Positions 54,113-63,423 of a stretch of DNA of 64,000 nucleotides are shown here, piece by piece (position 1 is the first letter of the stretch; each line of letters starts with the position of its first letter). The notes under the pieces were generated by a model. It was not told the DNA's origin. It saw only the letters and a list, made by a program, of their open reading frames with translations, and did no database searches. Source of the DNA: Halomonas sp. MCCC 1A13316 (GTDB lineage Bacteria; Pseudomonadota; Gammaproteobacteria; Pseudomonadales; Halomonadaceae). The DNA is taken from positions 2,108,001 through 2,172,000 of the forward strand of contig NZ_CP053382.1 in the NCBI RefSeq assembly GCF_014931605.1, given 5' to 3'. Made by a program: the position numbers and the translations under genes.

Positions 54113-55642
54113 TCAGGCGTTGGTCAATGGCAGGCCGAGAGTAGCGCGTCGACGCAGCCAGGGACTGGCGCGATAGCGCGGATCGCCGGTGGCCGCCAGC
54201 ATATTGTCGAGAATGGTGAGTATTCGTCGGCTGCCGTAATGGTCACCCATGGCCAGCGGCCCATGGGGATAGCCCAGCCCCAGTTCCACGGCACGGTCGA
54301 TGGTTTGGGGGGCGGCTACACCCTGCTGGGCGATCTCGCTGCCGACGTTGACGATGCAGGCCACTACCCGCTGCAGCACGAAGCCATTGCTGTCATGCAA
54401 AGCATTGACCGGCGTGCCGTCGTGACCGAGCAGGGTCATGGCGGCATCACGGTATTCGCCACGAGTGGCGGGTGTGGTCATCAGTGAACGACGCTTGTCG
54501 AGGCCTGCCAAGAGATCCACGGCCACGCAGCGTTCGGCCGGCACACCGAGGCGCAGTGCGCAGGCGGTGGCATCCTCCCCAAGTGGTGCAACCAGACAGA
54601 GGGCCTCGGAAGAGGGCGATACGCCACTTTCCAACGGCCAGCCGGCACTGTTCACCAGCGAGGCGAGCGCCTGGTGAGCTTCCGCGTCTTGGGCCGCGAT
54701 CCATACCGGGCGCGGCGGCGCCGAGGGCAGGGACGGCTGTTCGGGTACCTGCGGCTTGTCATCGACGTAACGGTAGAAACCTTCGCCGCTCTTGCGTCCC
54801 AGCAGGCCGGCAATCAGTCGCTGGCGGGTAATCGGTGACGGGCGAAAGCGCGGCTCCTCGTAATACTGGTGATAAATCGACTCCATCACCGCGTGGGATA
54901 CGTCGAGCCCGGTAAGATCGAGCAGCGCGAACGGCCCCATCCGAAACCCGCCCTGGTCGACCATGACGCGGTCGATGGTTGCGGGGTCGGCCACACTTTC
55001 GCCGAGGATGCGTAGCGCCTCGGTGCCGTAGGCGCGCCCTGCGTGATTGACCAGGAACCCCGGAGTATCGGTGGTACGCGCGGTGAAATGGCCCATGGCA
55101 CGGCCGAGCGCCTCGACATCATCGGTAACGTGACCGGAGGTGCGCAGCCCGGGAATGACCTCGACTATCTTCATCAGCGGCACGGGATTGAAGAAGTGGA
55201 AACCGATTACACGCTCGGGGTGGCGACAGGCCGATGCGATGGCGGTCACCGAGAGTGACGAGGTATTGGTGGCAAGTACTGCTCTCTCGTCGAGTATTTC
55301 TTCGAGTTCGGTGAATAGGGATTGCTTGGCCTCGAGCTTCTCGACGATGGCTTCGACGACAATGTCGCACTCGGCCAGGTCGGCGAGCGAGGCAGCCTCC
55401 TTCAGGCTGGCCCGATAGCGCTCGGCATCGGCTTCGCTGAGTCGTTGCTTCTGCACGCCGCGATGCCACATGCCGGCGATGAAATCGCGCGCCTCGTCGA
55501 CGGCACCTGCACGCAGATCGTGAAGGTAGACGGTCAAGCCTGCCTGGGCGGCAATCTGAGCGATGCCGCGCCCCATGGCGCCGGTGCCGACTATGCCGAG
55601 TGTGTTGAAGCTAGTGCGGGGCGGCGAGGTGCCGTGCGACAT
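54113..55642 (-). CDS. 3-hydroxyacyl-CoA dehydrogenase (PaaH-like)
   Basis: A 509-residue NAD-dependent dehydrogenase. The Rossmann motif GTGAMGRG is at residues 19-26, the catalytic His is H149 in IGFHFFNPVPLMKIVEV, and two C-terminal helical domains follow (from about 195 and about 410), the double arrangement typical of PaaH. It makes 3-oxoacyl-CoA for the thiolase encoded next. I chose ATG 55640-55642 (MSHGTSPP); the longer reading upstream enters the regulatory palindrome. It is divergent from the acyl-CoA dehydrogenase gene. Confidence 0.92.
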   Translation of the reverse strand: MSHGTSPPRTSFNTLGIVGTGAMGRGIAQIAAQAGLTVYLHDLRAGAVDEARDFIAGMWHRGVQKQRLSEADAERYRASLKEAASLADLAECDIVVEAIVEKLEAKQSLFTELEEILDERAVLATNTSSLSVTAIASACRHPERVIGFHFFNPVPLMKIVEVIPGLRTSGHVTDDVEALGRAMGHFTARTTDTPGFLVNHAGRAYGTEALRILGESVADPATIDRVMVDQGGFRMGPFALLDLTGLDVSHAVMESIYHQYYEEPRFRPSPITRQRLIAGLLGRKSGEGFYRYVDDKPQVPEQPSLPSAPPRPVWIAAQDAEAHQALASLVNSAGWPLESGVSPSSEALCLVAPLGEDATACALRLGVPAERCVAVDLLAGLDKRRSLMTTPATRGEYRDAAMTLLGHDGTPVNALHDSNGFVLQRVVACIVNVGSEIAQQGVAAPQTIDRAVELGLGYPHGPLAMGDHYGSRRILTILDNMLAATGDPRYRASPWLRRRATLGLPLTNA

Positions 55643-55664
55643 GGTGACGTCCTCTCTGGTGGTG

Positions 55665-55772
55665 TTTACTATTCCGCATAGTAAAACATGGTTCCGTTTT
55701 ATTGACTGCCATCCTAGGCTATGCAACAGTGCATGGCAATGAAAAGCGGTCTTTCATTCTGCTATGCGAAAT
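55665..55772. promoter_or_regulatory. Operator-like repeats in the PaaH/acyl-CoA dehydrogenase divergent region
   Basis: TTTACTAT-TCCGC-ATAGTAAA (55665-55685) is a perfect 8-base inverted repeat with a 5-base centre. TATGCGGAAT (minus strand, 55671-55680) recurs as TATGCGAAAT (plus strand, 55763-55772), 9 of 10 bases equal. TTCCG also recurs at 55672 and 55692, two helical turns apart. These are candidates for binding by the IclR regulator at 51972. Confidence 0.55.
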
Positions 55773-55843
55773 ATGGGCAGATGAAGCCTGACATTTCAAG
55801 GCCTCTCGGCCAGATCAGCCCCGTTATTTCGTGAGGACATACC

Positions 55844-56995
55844 ATGATTCGCGATCCTGAACTGCTCGATCAGCTCATCGACACCATTTCCCGCTTCGTG
55901 CGCGAGCGCTTGATACCCAACGAGGCACGCCTTGCAGAAGAGGATGCCGTGCCGCCCGAGCTGCTGGAGGAAATGAAGGAGATGGGCCTGTTCGGTCTGT
56001 CGATACCCGAGGAGTTCGGTGGCCTGGGGCTGACCATGGAGGAGGAGGCGCTGGTCGCGATGGAAATCGGCAAGACCTCGCCGGCCTTCCGTTCGGTGTT
56101 CGGTACCAACAACGGCATCGGCGCCCAGGGCATCTTGATCGACGGCACGCCTGAACAGAAAGCGCGATACGTGCCACGCCTTGCCACTGGAGAGCTGCTC
56201 AGTTCCTTCTGCCTCACCGAGCCCGACTCCGGTTCCGATGCCGCCAGCTTGCGCACCACGGCGGTACGAGATGGCGACCACTACGTGCTCAACGGCACCA
56301 AGCGTTTCATCACCAATGGCCCCGAGGCCGATGTCTTCACCGTTATGGCGAGAACCGACCCGAGCAACAAGGGTGCTGGTGGAATCACGGCGTTCATCGT
56401 CGAGGGCGACACCCCGGGACTCAAGCGCGGTCCTGCCGACAAGAAAATGGGGCAGAAGGGGGCCCACACCTGCGACATCATCTTCGAGGACTGCCGGGTC
56501 CCGGCCGAGAACATTATCGGCGGCCGTGAAGGGCAGGGCTTCAAGACCGCGATGAAGGTCCTCGACCGTGGCAGATTGCATATCTCGGCGGTCTGCGTGG
56601 GCGTAGCCGAGCGCCTGGTCGAGGAATCACTGAACTACGCCATAGAGCGTAAGCAGTTCGGCATGCCGCTGGCCGATCATCAGTTGATCCAGGCCATGCT
56701 CGCCGACAGCAAGACCGAGGCCTATGCCGGCCACAGCATGGTGCTCGACGCCGCTCGGCGCAAGGATGCCGGCGAGAACGTCTCTACGCTGGCTTCCTGC
56801 TGCAAGCTGTTCTGCGCCGAAATGGTAGGGCGCGTCGCAGACCGTGCGGTACAGGTGCACGGTGGCGCCGGCTACATCGCGGAATACGCGGTGGAGCGCT
56901 TCTATCGCGACGTGCGGCTGTTCCGCATTTACGAGGGCACCACTCAGATCCAGCAACTGGTGATCGCCCGCAACATGGTGCGGGAGGTGAGCTGA
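55844..56995 (+). CDS. Acyl-CoA dehydrogenase
   Basis: A 383-residue flavoenzyme that introduces the 2,3-double bond in acyl-CoA and gives its electrons to ETF. FAD and substrate motifs are present: FCLTEPDSGSDAAS near 127, KRFITNGPEADVF, and the C-terminal VQVHGGAGYIAEYAVERFYRDVR. The catalytic Glu lies in RIYEGTTQIQQ. It is the first gene of a four-gene plus-strand operon, overlaps the ligase gene by one base, and lies near etfBA, its probable electron acceptor. Confidence 0.93.
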   Translation: MIRDPELLDQLIDTISRFVRERLIPNEARLAEEDAVPPELLEEMKEMGLFGLSIPEEFGGLGLTMEEEALVAMEIGKTSPAFRSVFGTNNGIGAQGILIDGTPEQKARYVPRLATGELLSSFCLTEPDSGSDAASLRTTAVRDGDHYVLNGTKRFITNGPEADVFTVMARTDPSNKGAGGITAFIVEGDTPGLKRGPADKKMGQKGAHTCDIIFEDCRVPAENIIGGREGQGFKTAMKVLDRGRLHISAVCVGVAERLVEESLNYAIERKQFGMPLADHQLIQAMLADSKTEAYAGHSMVLDAARRKDAGENVSTLASCCKLFCAEMVGRVADRAVQVHGGAGYIAEYAVERFYRDVRLFRIYEGTTQIQQLVIARNMVREVS

Positions 56996-58596
56996 TGGCA
57001 CTTTCGCTGACGCGCCGGGCACCGGATGAGGAGATCTTCGGCCGTCTGGCAAGCGAACTGGTGGCCGAGTTACCCGAGCGGCTGAGTTCCCGGGTGCTGC
57101 ACAACGCAGACCGCTTGGCGGGCCTGCCAGCGCTGGTCGATGGTGAGGTGTGTTGGAGCTATGCCGAACTGGGTCGCGAGATCCGTGCCGCAGCCGAGTG
57201 GCTCGACGCCTTGGGCGTACGTCCCGGGGATCGCATCATGACCGTGAGCGAAAACGGCCGGGCGCTGGTCGCGCTGCTGCTGGCGGCCAGCGAAAGCGAT
57301 GTCTGGGTGGCCATCGTCAATTCGCGTCTTTCGGCCCTCGAGATCGATGCGATCCGCGACAATTGCCAGCCGCGTCGGGTGTTTTATACCAGCGAGGCAT
57401 CACCGGACGCCGATGCTCACGGCCTGCGGCATGATGCCGAGGTATACGACCACCCCTCGCTGGGTCGGCTGAGGCTGTCGGAGCCTGCCGAGGTGGCGCC
57501 TGAACCGGTGGCTTGCAGTGGGGCCGATCAAGTCGCGGCGATGATTTATACCTCGGGTACCACCGGAACACCCAAGGGCGTAATGCTGACCCACCGTGGC
57601 ATTCTATATATTGCCTCGCTCTCGGGCGGCATGCGCCACTTGGGGCCCGGTGAAAGAGTCTATGGCGTGCTGCCGATGTCCCATGTGTTCGGCCTGTCGT
57701 CGGTGTGCATGGGGTCGCTCTACAACGGGGCCTGCCTCTATACCGTGCCACGCTTCGATGCCTCTGCCATGCTCGTGGCGCTGCAACAGGAGCGCATCAC
57801 CGTGCTGCAGGGCGTGCCGGCCATGTTCGCGCGCACATTGGAATTCCTACGACGTGAACGGCGCCCGCTCGTGGCGCCCGAATTGCGCTATATCTCCGCT
57901 GGCGGCTCACCGCTAGATGGCGACCTCAAGCGTCGCGTGCAGGCATTGTTCGGGCTCACCCTGCACAATGGTTATGGTCTCACCGAAGCGAGCCCGACCA
58001 TCAGCCAGACCCGAATCGACGACTGCTTCGACAACAATACCGTGGGACGCGTACTGCCGCTGCTGGAGTATCGCCTCGAAGCGCTGGGTGATGCCGGGGA
58101 GGATGAACCGAGCCATGAAGGTGCCGGCGAACTCTGGGTGCGTGGCCCCAACATAATGAAAGGCTACTTCCGCCAGCCGGCTGCCACCCGCGCCTGTCTC
58201 AACGAGGACGGCTGGTTGAATACCGGTGACATCGCCCGCTTCGACGCGAACGACCAGCTCTATATCGTGGGGCGCAGCAAGGAGCTGATTATCCGCTCCG
58301 GTTTCAACATCTATCCGCCCGACGTCGAAGCGGTGATCAATGAGCACCCTGACGTCACCCTGTCGGCAGTGGTGGGACGCCAGGTGGAGGGAAACGAGGA
58401 AGTCGTGGCCTTTATCCAGTGCGAACCCGCTTCGACTGTCAGCGAGGCGGCGTTGCGCGAATTCATCGCTGAGCGGCTCGCCCCGTACAAGCGCCCGACA
58501 CAGCTGGTACTGATGGACGTACTGCCGGCCACGGCCAGCGGCAAGATTCTCAAAGGCCGTTTGCGCAGCCTGGCCAGCCGCGAGGGCAACGCATGA
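56995..58596 (+). CDS. Acyl-CoA synthetase/ligase (AMP-binding, ANL superfamily)
   Basis: A 533-residue enzyme that activates a carboxylic acid to its CoA thioester through an acyl-AMP. The phosphate-binding loop is YTSGTTGTPKGVMLTH near residue 185. YGLTEASP, GWLNTGDIARFD and RSKELIIRSGFNIYPPDVE mark the core, and the adenylation-step lysine is K517 in SGKILKG. It resembles medium- or long-chain ligases more than benzoate ligases, but the substrate cannot be fixed. It overlaps the acyl-CoA dehydrogenase gene by one base and the thioesterase gene by four. Confidence 0.93.
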   Translation: MALSLTRRAPDEEIFGRLASELVAELPERLSSRVLHNADRLAGLPALVDGEVCWSYAELGREIRAAAEWLDALGVRPGDRIMTVSENGRALVALLLAASESDVWVAIVNSRLSALEIDAIRDNCQPRRVFYTSEASPDADAHGLRHDAEVYDHPSLGRLRLSEPAEVAPEPVACSGADQVAAMIYTSGTTGTPKGVMLTHRGILYIASLSGGMRHLGPGERVYGVLPMSHVFGLSSVCMGSLYNGACLYTVPRFDASAMLVALQQERITVLQGVPAMFARTLEFLRRERRPLVAPELRYISAGGSPLDGDLKRRVQALFGLTLHNGYGLTEASPTISQTRIDDCFDNNTVGRVLPLLEYRLEALGDAGEDEPSHEGAGELWVRGPNIMKGYFRQPAATRACLNEDGWLNTGDIARFDANDQLYIVGRSKELIIRSGFNIYPPDVEAVINEHPDVTLSAVVGRQVEGNEEVVAFIQCEPASTVSEAALREFIAERLAPYKRPTQLVLMDVLPATASGKILKGRLRSLASREGNA

Positions 58597-59018
58597 GCGA
58601 AACCCGCCAAGCGGCACTGATGGGATACCATGAGTTACTCGGCATGCAGGTCGTGGAGTGGTCTGAGGGGATTGCCGTGGTCGAGCTGGTGGCGGACCCA
58701 CGCCACCTCAACCGCAGCGGGATCGTGCATGGTGGCGTGCTCACCTCGATGCTGGATAGTGCCCTGAGCCTCGCCGGGCTCCACTGCCCGCTGCCGGGGC
58801 GCGTGCGCCGCGGCATGACGCTGTCGCTGACTACCACCTTTGTCGGGCCGGCTGGAGCCGGCGTGCTGCGGGCCACCGGTCGGGTGCGCGGCGGCGGACG
58901 CAAGGTCTACATGGCCTGCGGTGAGGTGACCGACGCCGAAGGTCTTCTGCTTGCCATGGGCGAAGGCGCCTTTCGTCGCCGCAGTGGCAGCGAGTCGCCG
59001 GAGGGAGTGGCCGAGTGA
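58593..59018 (+). CDS. PaaI-family hotdog thioesterase
   Basis: A 141-residue hotdog-fold protein. The conserved helix and active-site region is NRSGIVHGGVLTSMLDSALSLAG (with the Asp that activates water), followed by the SLTTTFVGPAGAGVLRATGRV strand. PaaI proteins hydrolyse acyl-CoAs that would trap CoA during degradation. It overlaps the ligase gene (ATGA) and the membrane protein gene (GTGA), so it may release CoA when the pathway backs up. Confidence 0.88.
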   Translation: MSETRQAALMGYHELLGMQVVEWSEGIAVVELVADPRHLNRSGIVHGGVLTSMLDSALSLAGLHCPLPGRVRRGMTLSLTTTFVGPAGAGVLRATGRVRGGGRKVYMACGEVTDAEGLLLAMGEGAFRRRSGSESPEGVAE

Positions 59019-60403
59019 TATTGGTACGGTGGCGTACCGGCCTGCTGGTGGTGGTCACGCTGACCACACTGTGTCATCTGGTCATCGGCAGCCCGCCGTT
59101 GCAAGCGCTTGGCGTGTTCGCCCTGGTGGGCTACCTGGTAACCCTGAGGGGAGACTTCTCCTCCATGGCGTACGGGCTGCTGCTGGTCGCCGGCTTGTTG
59201 ACCCTGGTCGTGCTATGGCGCACCGAGACGCCGGGCCGGCTGCTGTACGAGGCGGCGGGGCGCTTTGCCTTCTTTGCCACCTTCGTGGTGGCATTGAGCC
59301 TGCTGCGCCTGCCGGCCTATCGCTCGCGGCTGGTTCGCCGCTGCGGTGGGGCGATGCTATTGCAGCCTCCAGGCCGCCGCTATCCGTTCCTCTCGACCGG
59401 CTCGGCGCTGTTCGGCATCATCCTGAACATTGGCGTACTCAACCTGTTTGCCGGCATGATAGAAAAGAGTAATACCCTTGCCGCGGCCCAGGGCCGCGGC
59501 TGGGTCCGTCGGGCTCGCCAACGGCGGATGTTGCTGGCCTTGCTGCGCGGCTTCTCGCTGGCGCCGCTGATTTCGCCCATGGGGATCGGGGTGGCAGTCG
59601 TGCTCTCCAATCTACCCGAGCTGAGCTGGCTCGACTTGGCCCCCTATGTGATCGGTGCCGCATTGGTCATCTTCCTGGTCGGCTGGGGTATGGACCATGT
59701 CACCGGCCCGCATCCCGTTACGCAGCCATCGGCACTGCCGGCTCCTTCGTTGGCCCCGCTGGGACAGTTCTGCCTGCTGCTGCTGGGCATTGTCTCGCTG
59801 GTCTTCCTGCTCGCTTGGGTTCTGGACGTGCGCTTGCCGATTGCCGCCCTGCTGGGGGCGCCATTAGGAGCTTATGCCTGGCTTGCGTGGCAGCGCCGCC
59901 GTCTAGGCCTGCTGGGGGTGCCGGCGGCGCTCGCCACGCTGCGACGTCAGTTGCCCTGGCTGCTGGCGCCGAGTGCTAATGAGATTGTCGTGCTCGGTGC
60001 CGCAGGCTATCTCGGGCATCTGTGCGTCACGCTGGTGCCGGTAACAAGCCTCGGTCCGCTCATGAATTTCATGGCCCCCTTTGGGGCGGCCAGTGCCGTG
60101 CTGGCAATGCTGTTGGTGATGGGCCTGGCTCAGGTCGGGGTCAACCCCATCATAACTGTCACCCTGCTGGTCGGTCTGTTGCCGGAACTCGATATCACAG
60201 GCCTGTCGCCGGCGCTGCTGGGCGCGTCGCTGATGGTGGGCTGGGCGCTGGCGCTGATGTCCTCGCCGATGACGGCGTCGATGCTGATACTGTCGCGCTT
60301 CAGCGGTGTCGCCTCGACCCACATCGGCTATCGTTGGAATGCACGTTTCTTGTTGGCCTGCATTCCGCTGCTGTCCGGTTGGTTCCTTTTCGCGCCCTGG
60401 TAG
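59015..60403 (+). CDS. Polytopic membrane protein, putative carboxylate permease, unknown family
   Basis: A 462-residue integral membrane protein with about 10-12 helices. I do not recognise its family with confidence. Two segments look like the paired re-entrant hairpins of ion-transporter-superfamily carriers: APLISPMGIGVAVVLS (about residues 185-200) and VGVNPIITVTLLVG (about 375-390), each with a Pro and small residues. A basic cytoplasmic loop (GRGWVRRARQRRMLL) precedes the first. The GTG start at 59015 overlaps the thioesterase stop codon, so it is made with the acyl-CoA ligase operon. Import of the acid activated by the ligase is an inference from this context. Confidence 0.75.
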   Translation: MILVRWRTGLLVVVTLTTLCHLVIGSPPLQALGVFALVGYLVTLRGDFSSMAYGLLLVAGLLTLVVLWRTETPGRLLYEAAGRFAFFATFVVALSLLRLPAYRSRLVRRCGGAMLLQPPGRRYPFLSTGSALFGIILNIGVLNLFAGMIEKSNTLAAAQGRGWVRRARQRRMLLALLRGFSLAPLISPMGIGVAVVLSNLPELSWLDLAPYVIGAALVIFLVGWGMDHVTGPHPVTQPSALPAPSLAPLGQFCLLLLGIVSLVFLLAWVLDVRLPIAALLGAPLGAYAWLAWQRRRLGLLGVPAALATLRRQLPWLLAPSANEIVVLGAAGYLGHLCVTLVPVTSLGPLMNFMAPFGAASAVLAMLLVMGLAQVGVNPIITVTLLVGLLPELDITGLSPALLGASLMVGWALALMSSPMTASMLILSRFSGVASTHIGYRWNARFLLACIPLLSGWFLFAPW

Positions 60404-60457
60404 GGCGCCCGAGGCTTGGCCTCACAATTGTGGTACTCCGCTTTGCGGAAATTCATC

Positions 60458-60479
60458 TCGGCCTGCTCCGCCAGGCCGA
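60458..60479 (+). terminator. Hairpin upstream of etfB
   Basis: An 8-base-pair stem (60458-60465 with 60472-60479) and a six-base loop end 24 bases before the etfB start codon. It may terminate the acyl-CoA ligase operon or shape the etfB leader. A 10-base palindrome, CACAATTGTG, lies upstream at 60423-60432. Confidence 0.5.
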
Positions 60480-60503
60480 TGGACATGAATCGGGAGAGAG
60501 CCT

Positions 60504-61253
60504 ATGAAAATCCTCGTCGCGGTCAAACGCGTCATCGACTACAACGTCAAGATCCGCGTCAAGGCGGATCACTCCGACGTCGACCTCACCAACGTCAAGA
60601 TGGCCATGAACCCCTTCTGCGAGATCGCCGTGGAAGAGGCCGTGCGGCTGAAGGAGAAAGGCGTGGCCACCGAGATCGTCGCGGTGACCATCGGCCCCAA
60701 GGCCGCCCAGGAGCAGCTGCGCACCGCGCTGGCGCTGGGTGCCGATCGTGCCGTGCATGTCGAGACCGAAGAGCGCGTCGAGTCGCTGGCGGCAGCCAAG
60801 CTGCTGGCCAAGGTGGTGGAAGAGGAGCAGCCCGGGCTGGTCATCCTCGGCAAGCAGGCCATCGACACCGATAACAACCAGACCGGCCAGATGCTCGCCG
60901 CGCTCGCCGGCCTGCCCCAGGGCACCTTCGCTTCCGAAGTGCAGGTGGACGGGGACAAGGTCCAGGTCACCCGCGAGATCGACGGCGGCCTGCAGACCGT
61001 CGAGCTGACCCTGCCGGCCATCGTCACCACCGACCTGCGCCTCAACGAGCCGCGCTACGCCAAGCTGCCCGACATCATGAAGGCCAAGAAGAAGCCGCTC
61101 GACGTCAAGACCCCGGCCGATTACGGCATCGAGGTGGCCAGCAAGCTCACGCTGCTCAAGGTCGAATCGCCGGCCGAGCGCAAGGGCGGCATCAAGGTGG
61201 GCTCCGTCGACGAGCTCGTGGACAAACTCAAGAACGAAGCCAAAGTGCTTTGA
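60504..61253 (+). CDS. etfB: Electron transfer flavoprotein, beta subunit
   Basis: A 249-residue subunit that binds AMP and, with EtfA, carries electrons from acyl-CoA dehydrogenases to ETF-quinone oxidoreductase. Motifs are [19 protein letters not shown] at the start, [39 protein letters not shown] with the AMP-binding loop, and the ETF beta signature [33 protein letters not shown]. Almost every third codon position is G or C, more extreme than in the neighbouring genes, which fits high expression. etfA starts 14 bases after its stop. Confidence 0.96.
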   Translation: MKILVAVKRVIDYNVKIRVKADHSDVDLTNVKMAMNPFCEIAVEEAVRLKEKGVATEIVAVTIGPKAAQEQLRTALALGADRAVHVETEERVESLAAAKLLAKVVEEEQPGLVILGKQAIDTDNNQTGQMLAALAGLPQGTFASEVQVDGDKVQVTREIDGGLQTVELTLPAIVTTDLRLNEPRYAKLPDIMKAKKKPLDVKTPADYGIEVASKLTLLKVESPAERKGGIKVGSVDELVDKLKNEAKVL

Positions 61254-61267
61254 AGGGAGCCGATTTC

Positions 61268-62194
61268 ATGAGCATCCTGGTTTTAGCCGAACATCACGAC
61301 GGCGTCCTGGTTGGCGCTACCGCCCACGTGGTTGCCGCCGCCCAGGCCATCGGTGGTGACATCGACGTGCTGGTCGCGGGCGAGAACGTCGGCGCCGTGG
61401 CCGATGCCGCGGCCAAGCTCGACGGCGTGAACAAGGTCCGCGTGGCCGACAACGCCGTCTACGCCCATCAGCTGGCCGAACCGCTGTCTGCGCTGCTGGT
61501 CGAGCTCGCCGGCGACTATTCCCATATCCTCGCCGCCGCCTCCACCACCGGCAAGAACGTGCTGCCGCGGGTCGCCGCGCTGAAGGACGTTAGCCAGCTC
61601 TCCGAGATCGTCGAGGTGGTCGACGCCGACACCTTCAAGCGCCCGATCTACGCCGGCAACGCCATCGCCACGGTCAAGAGCGCCGACAGCCTCAAGGTGA
61701 TCACCGTGCGCAGCACCGGCTTCGATGCGGTAGGTGAAAGCGGTAACGCCGCCATCGAGAGCGTCGACACGGTGGTCGACAACAGCCAGTCCACCTTCAT
61801 CAAGCAGGAACTGGCCCAGAGCGATCGCCCCGAGCTGGCCGCGGCCAAGGTGGTCATCTCCGGTGGGCGCGGCATGGGCAGCGGCGAGAACTTCAAGCTG
61901 CTCGACGGCATCGCCGACAAGCTGGGTGCCGCCATCGGCGCCTCGCGCGCCGCGGTGGACGCCGGCTTCGTGCCCAACGACATGCAGGTGGGGCAGACCG
62001 GCAAGATCGTCGCGCCGGAGCTCTATATTGCGGTGGGCATTTCCGGCGCCATCCAGCACCTGGCCGGCATGAAGGACTCCAAGGTGATCGTCGCCATCAA
62101 CAAGGACGAGGAGGCGCCGATCTTCCAGGTGGCCGATTACGGCCTGGTCGGCGATCTGTTCGAGATCCTGCCGGAGCTGGAAAGCAAGTTGTAA
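61268..62194 (+). CDS. etfA: Electron transfer flavoprotein, alpha subunit
   Basis: A 308-residue FAD-binding subunit. The N-terminal half shares the beta-subunit fold; the C-terminal FAD domain starts at [12 protein letters not shown] (about residue 197) and has [23 protein letters not shown] and the family end [13 protein letters not shown] followed by [24 protein letters not shown] chose ATG 61268 ([10 protein letters not shown]) because AAGGGAG lies nine bases upstream and this is the usual start. Two terminator hairpins follow. Confidence 0.96.
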   Translation: MSILVLAEHHDGVLVGATAHVVAAAQAIGGDIDVLVAGENVGAVADAAAKLDGVNKVRVADNAVYAHQLAEPLSALLVELAGDYSHILAAASTTGKNVLPRVAALKDVSQLSEIVEVVDADTFKRPIYAGNAIATVKSADSLKVITVRSTGFDAVGESGNAAIESVDTVVDNSQSTFIKQELAQSDRPELAAAKVVISGGRGMGSGENFKLLDGIADKLGAAIGASRAAVDAGFVPNDMQVGQTGKIVAPELYIAVGISGAIQHLAGMKDSKVIVAINKDEEAPIFQVADYGLVGDLFEILPELESKL

Positions 62195-62212
62195 GCCTCA
62201 TTTCGTTTAATG

Positions 62213-62266
62213 AAGCCGGCCGTGAGGCCGGCTTTCAAGCAAAAGGCCCCGCGAGGGGCCTTTTGC
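62213..62266. terminator. Tandem terminators between etfA and the acyl-CoA dehydrogenase gene
   Basis: Two hairpins lie in the 98-base convergent gap. The first has a 9-base-pair stem (62213-62221 with 62226-62234) and a GTGA loop. The second has a perfect 12-base-pair stem (62239-62250 with 62255-62266), a GCGA loop, AAAA in one arm and TTTT in the other, so it works in both directions. Confidence 0.88.
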
Positions 62267-62292
62267 ATGTCGACAAGCTGACCACGAACGTG

Positions 62293-63414
62293 TCAGGCGG
62301 CGGTAAGCCGTTCGCTGACGAATTCGAGGTGATGGTCCACGTCGCCCAGGTAATGGTCGAACATCATCAGTCGCTTGGCATAGTGGGAAATACTGCATTC
62401 ATCGGTCATACCCATGGCGCCGTGGAGCTGAATGGCCTGCTCGGCGATAAAGCGCGCGGCCTCGCCGCAGTAGGCCTTGGCCGCGGCAATGCGGTAGTCG
62501 CGTTCGCCGGCAGGGCGCTCGAGACTGGTGGCGGCGAGGATGGCCATGGAGCGGGCCTGCTCCAGGTTCAAGTGCATATCCACCATGCGATGCTGCAGCA
62601 CCTGGAAACTTGCCAGAGGCTGGCCGAACTGGCGACGCTCCTTGAGAAACGCCAGGGTCTGCTCGCAGGCGATTTGCATGCTCCCCACCGCCTCGGCACA
62701 GAGCGCTGAGCGGCCCAGAGCCAGAGCAGCGTCGAGGGCTTCGCCGGCGTCTTCGGACAGGCAGGCGTCCAGTGGCAGCATGATGCCGCTGAATTCGATG
62801 TCGCACGCTGCACGGCCGTCGAGCGTTTGATAATCGCGACGCGTGAGAGCGTCGCTATCGACGGGCACCAGGAAGATACCGAGCCTACCTGTGGCGAGGC
62901 GAGCGGTGATCAGCAGCGCCTCGGCCGAGGCAGCCGCCAGCACTACCTGCTTGGTGCCCTCGAGTACCCAGCCTTCGGCCCGACGCTCGGCGCGGGTGGC
63001 GATGTCATGGGCGTCATAGCGGGCCTCGGTTTCCTGCCAGGCCAGCGCCAAGCGGCACTCGCCGGACAGCAAGGGGGTTAGCCAGCGTGTCCGTTGCTCG
63101 TCGTTGGCCAGACTCGCCAGCAGCGTGCCCGGCAGGAGCAAGGCGTCCAGGTAGGGTTCGCTGATCAAGCCCTTGCCCAGCGACTGCATTACGATCATGG
63201 CATCGATGCCGCCGCCGCCCAAGCCGCCAACCGCTTCCTGGAACGGCAGCTGCAGCAGGCCCAGCTCAGCGAAAGTGCGCCACAGGGGAGATGGCGCACT
63301 GGAAGCGGCATTCCTAGCGTGCTGATCGACGCGGGGCAATCCTTCCTGGTCGGCAATCAGGCGCTCCAGGATGTCGGCGAGCATACGCTGCTCGTCGCTG
63401 TAGGAAAAATCCAT
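62293..63414 (-). CDS. Acyl-CoA dehydrogenase (PimD-like, pimeloyl-CoA dehydrogenase small subunit type)
   Basis: A 373-residue acyl-CoA dehydrogenase family protein. It begins [19 protein letters not shown] and has [13 protein letters not shown] in place of the usual TEPxxGSD loop. [22 protein letters not shown] and the [22 protein letters not shown] terminus are typical of the PimD-like branch. The usual YEGT glutamate is absent, so catalysis must use another base or the protein serves as the non-catalytic partner. It lies nine bases after the partial PimC-like gene, and the two probably form a heteromer. Confidence 0.88.
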   Translation of the reverse strand: MDFSYSDEQRMLADILERLIADQEGLPRVDQHARNAASSAPSPLWRTFAELGLLQLPFQEAVGGLGGGGIDAMIVMQSLGKGLISEPYLDALLLPGTLLASLANDEQRTRWLTPLLSGECRLALAWQETEARYDAHDIATRAERRAEGWVLEGTKQVVLAAASAEALLITARLATGRLGIFLVPVDSDALTRRDYQTLDGRAACDIEFSGIMLPLDACLSEDAGEALDAALALGRSALCAEAVGSMQIACEQTLAFLKERRQFGQPLASFQVLQHRMVDMHLNLEQARSMAILAATSLERPAGERDYRIAAAKAYCGEAARFIAEQAIQLHGAMGMTDECSISHYAKRLMMFDHYLGDVDHHLEFVSERLTAA

Positions 63415-63423
63415 GTGGGCTCC

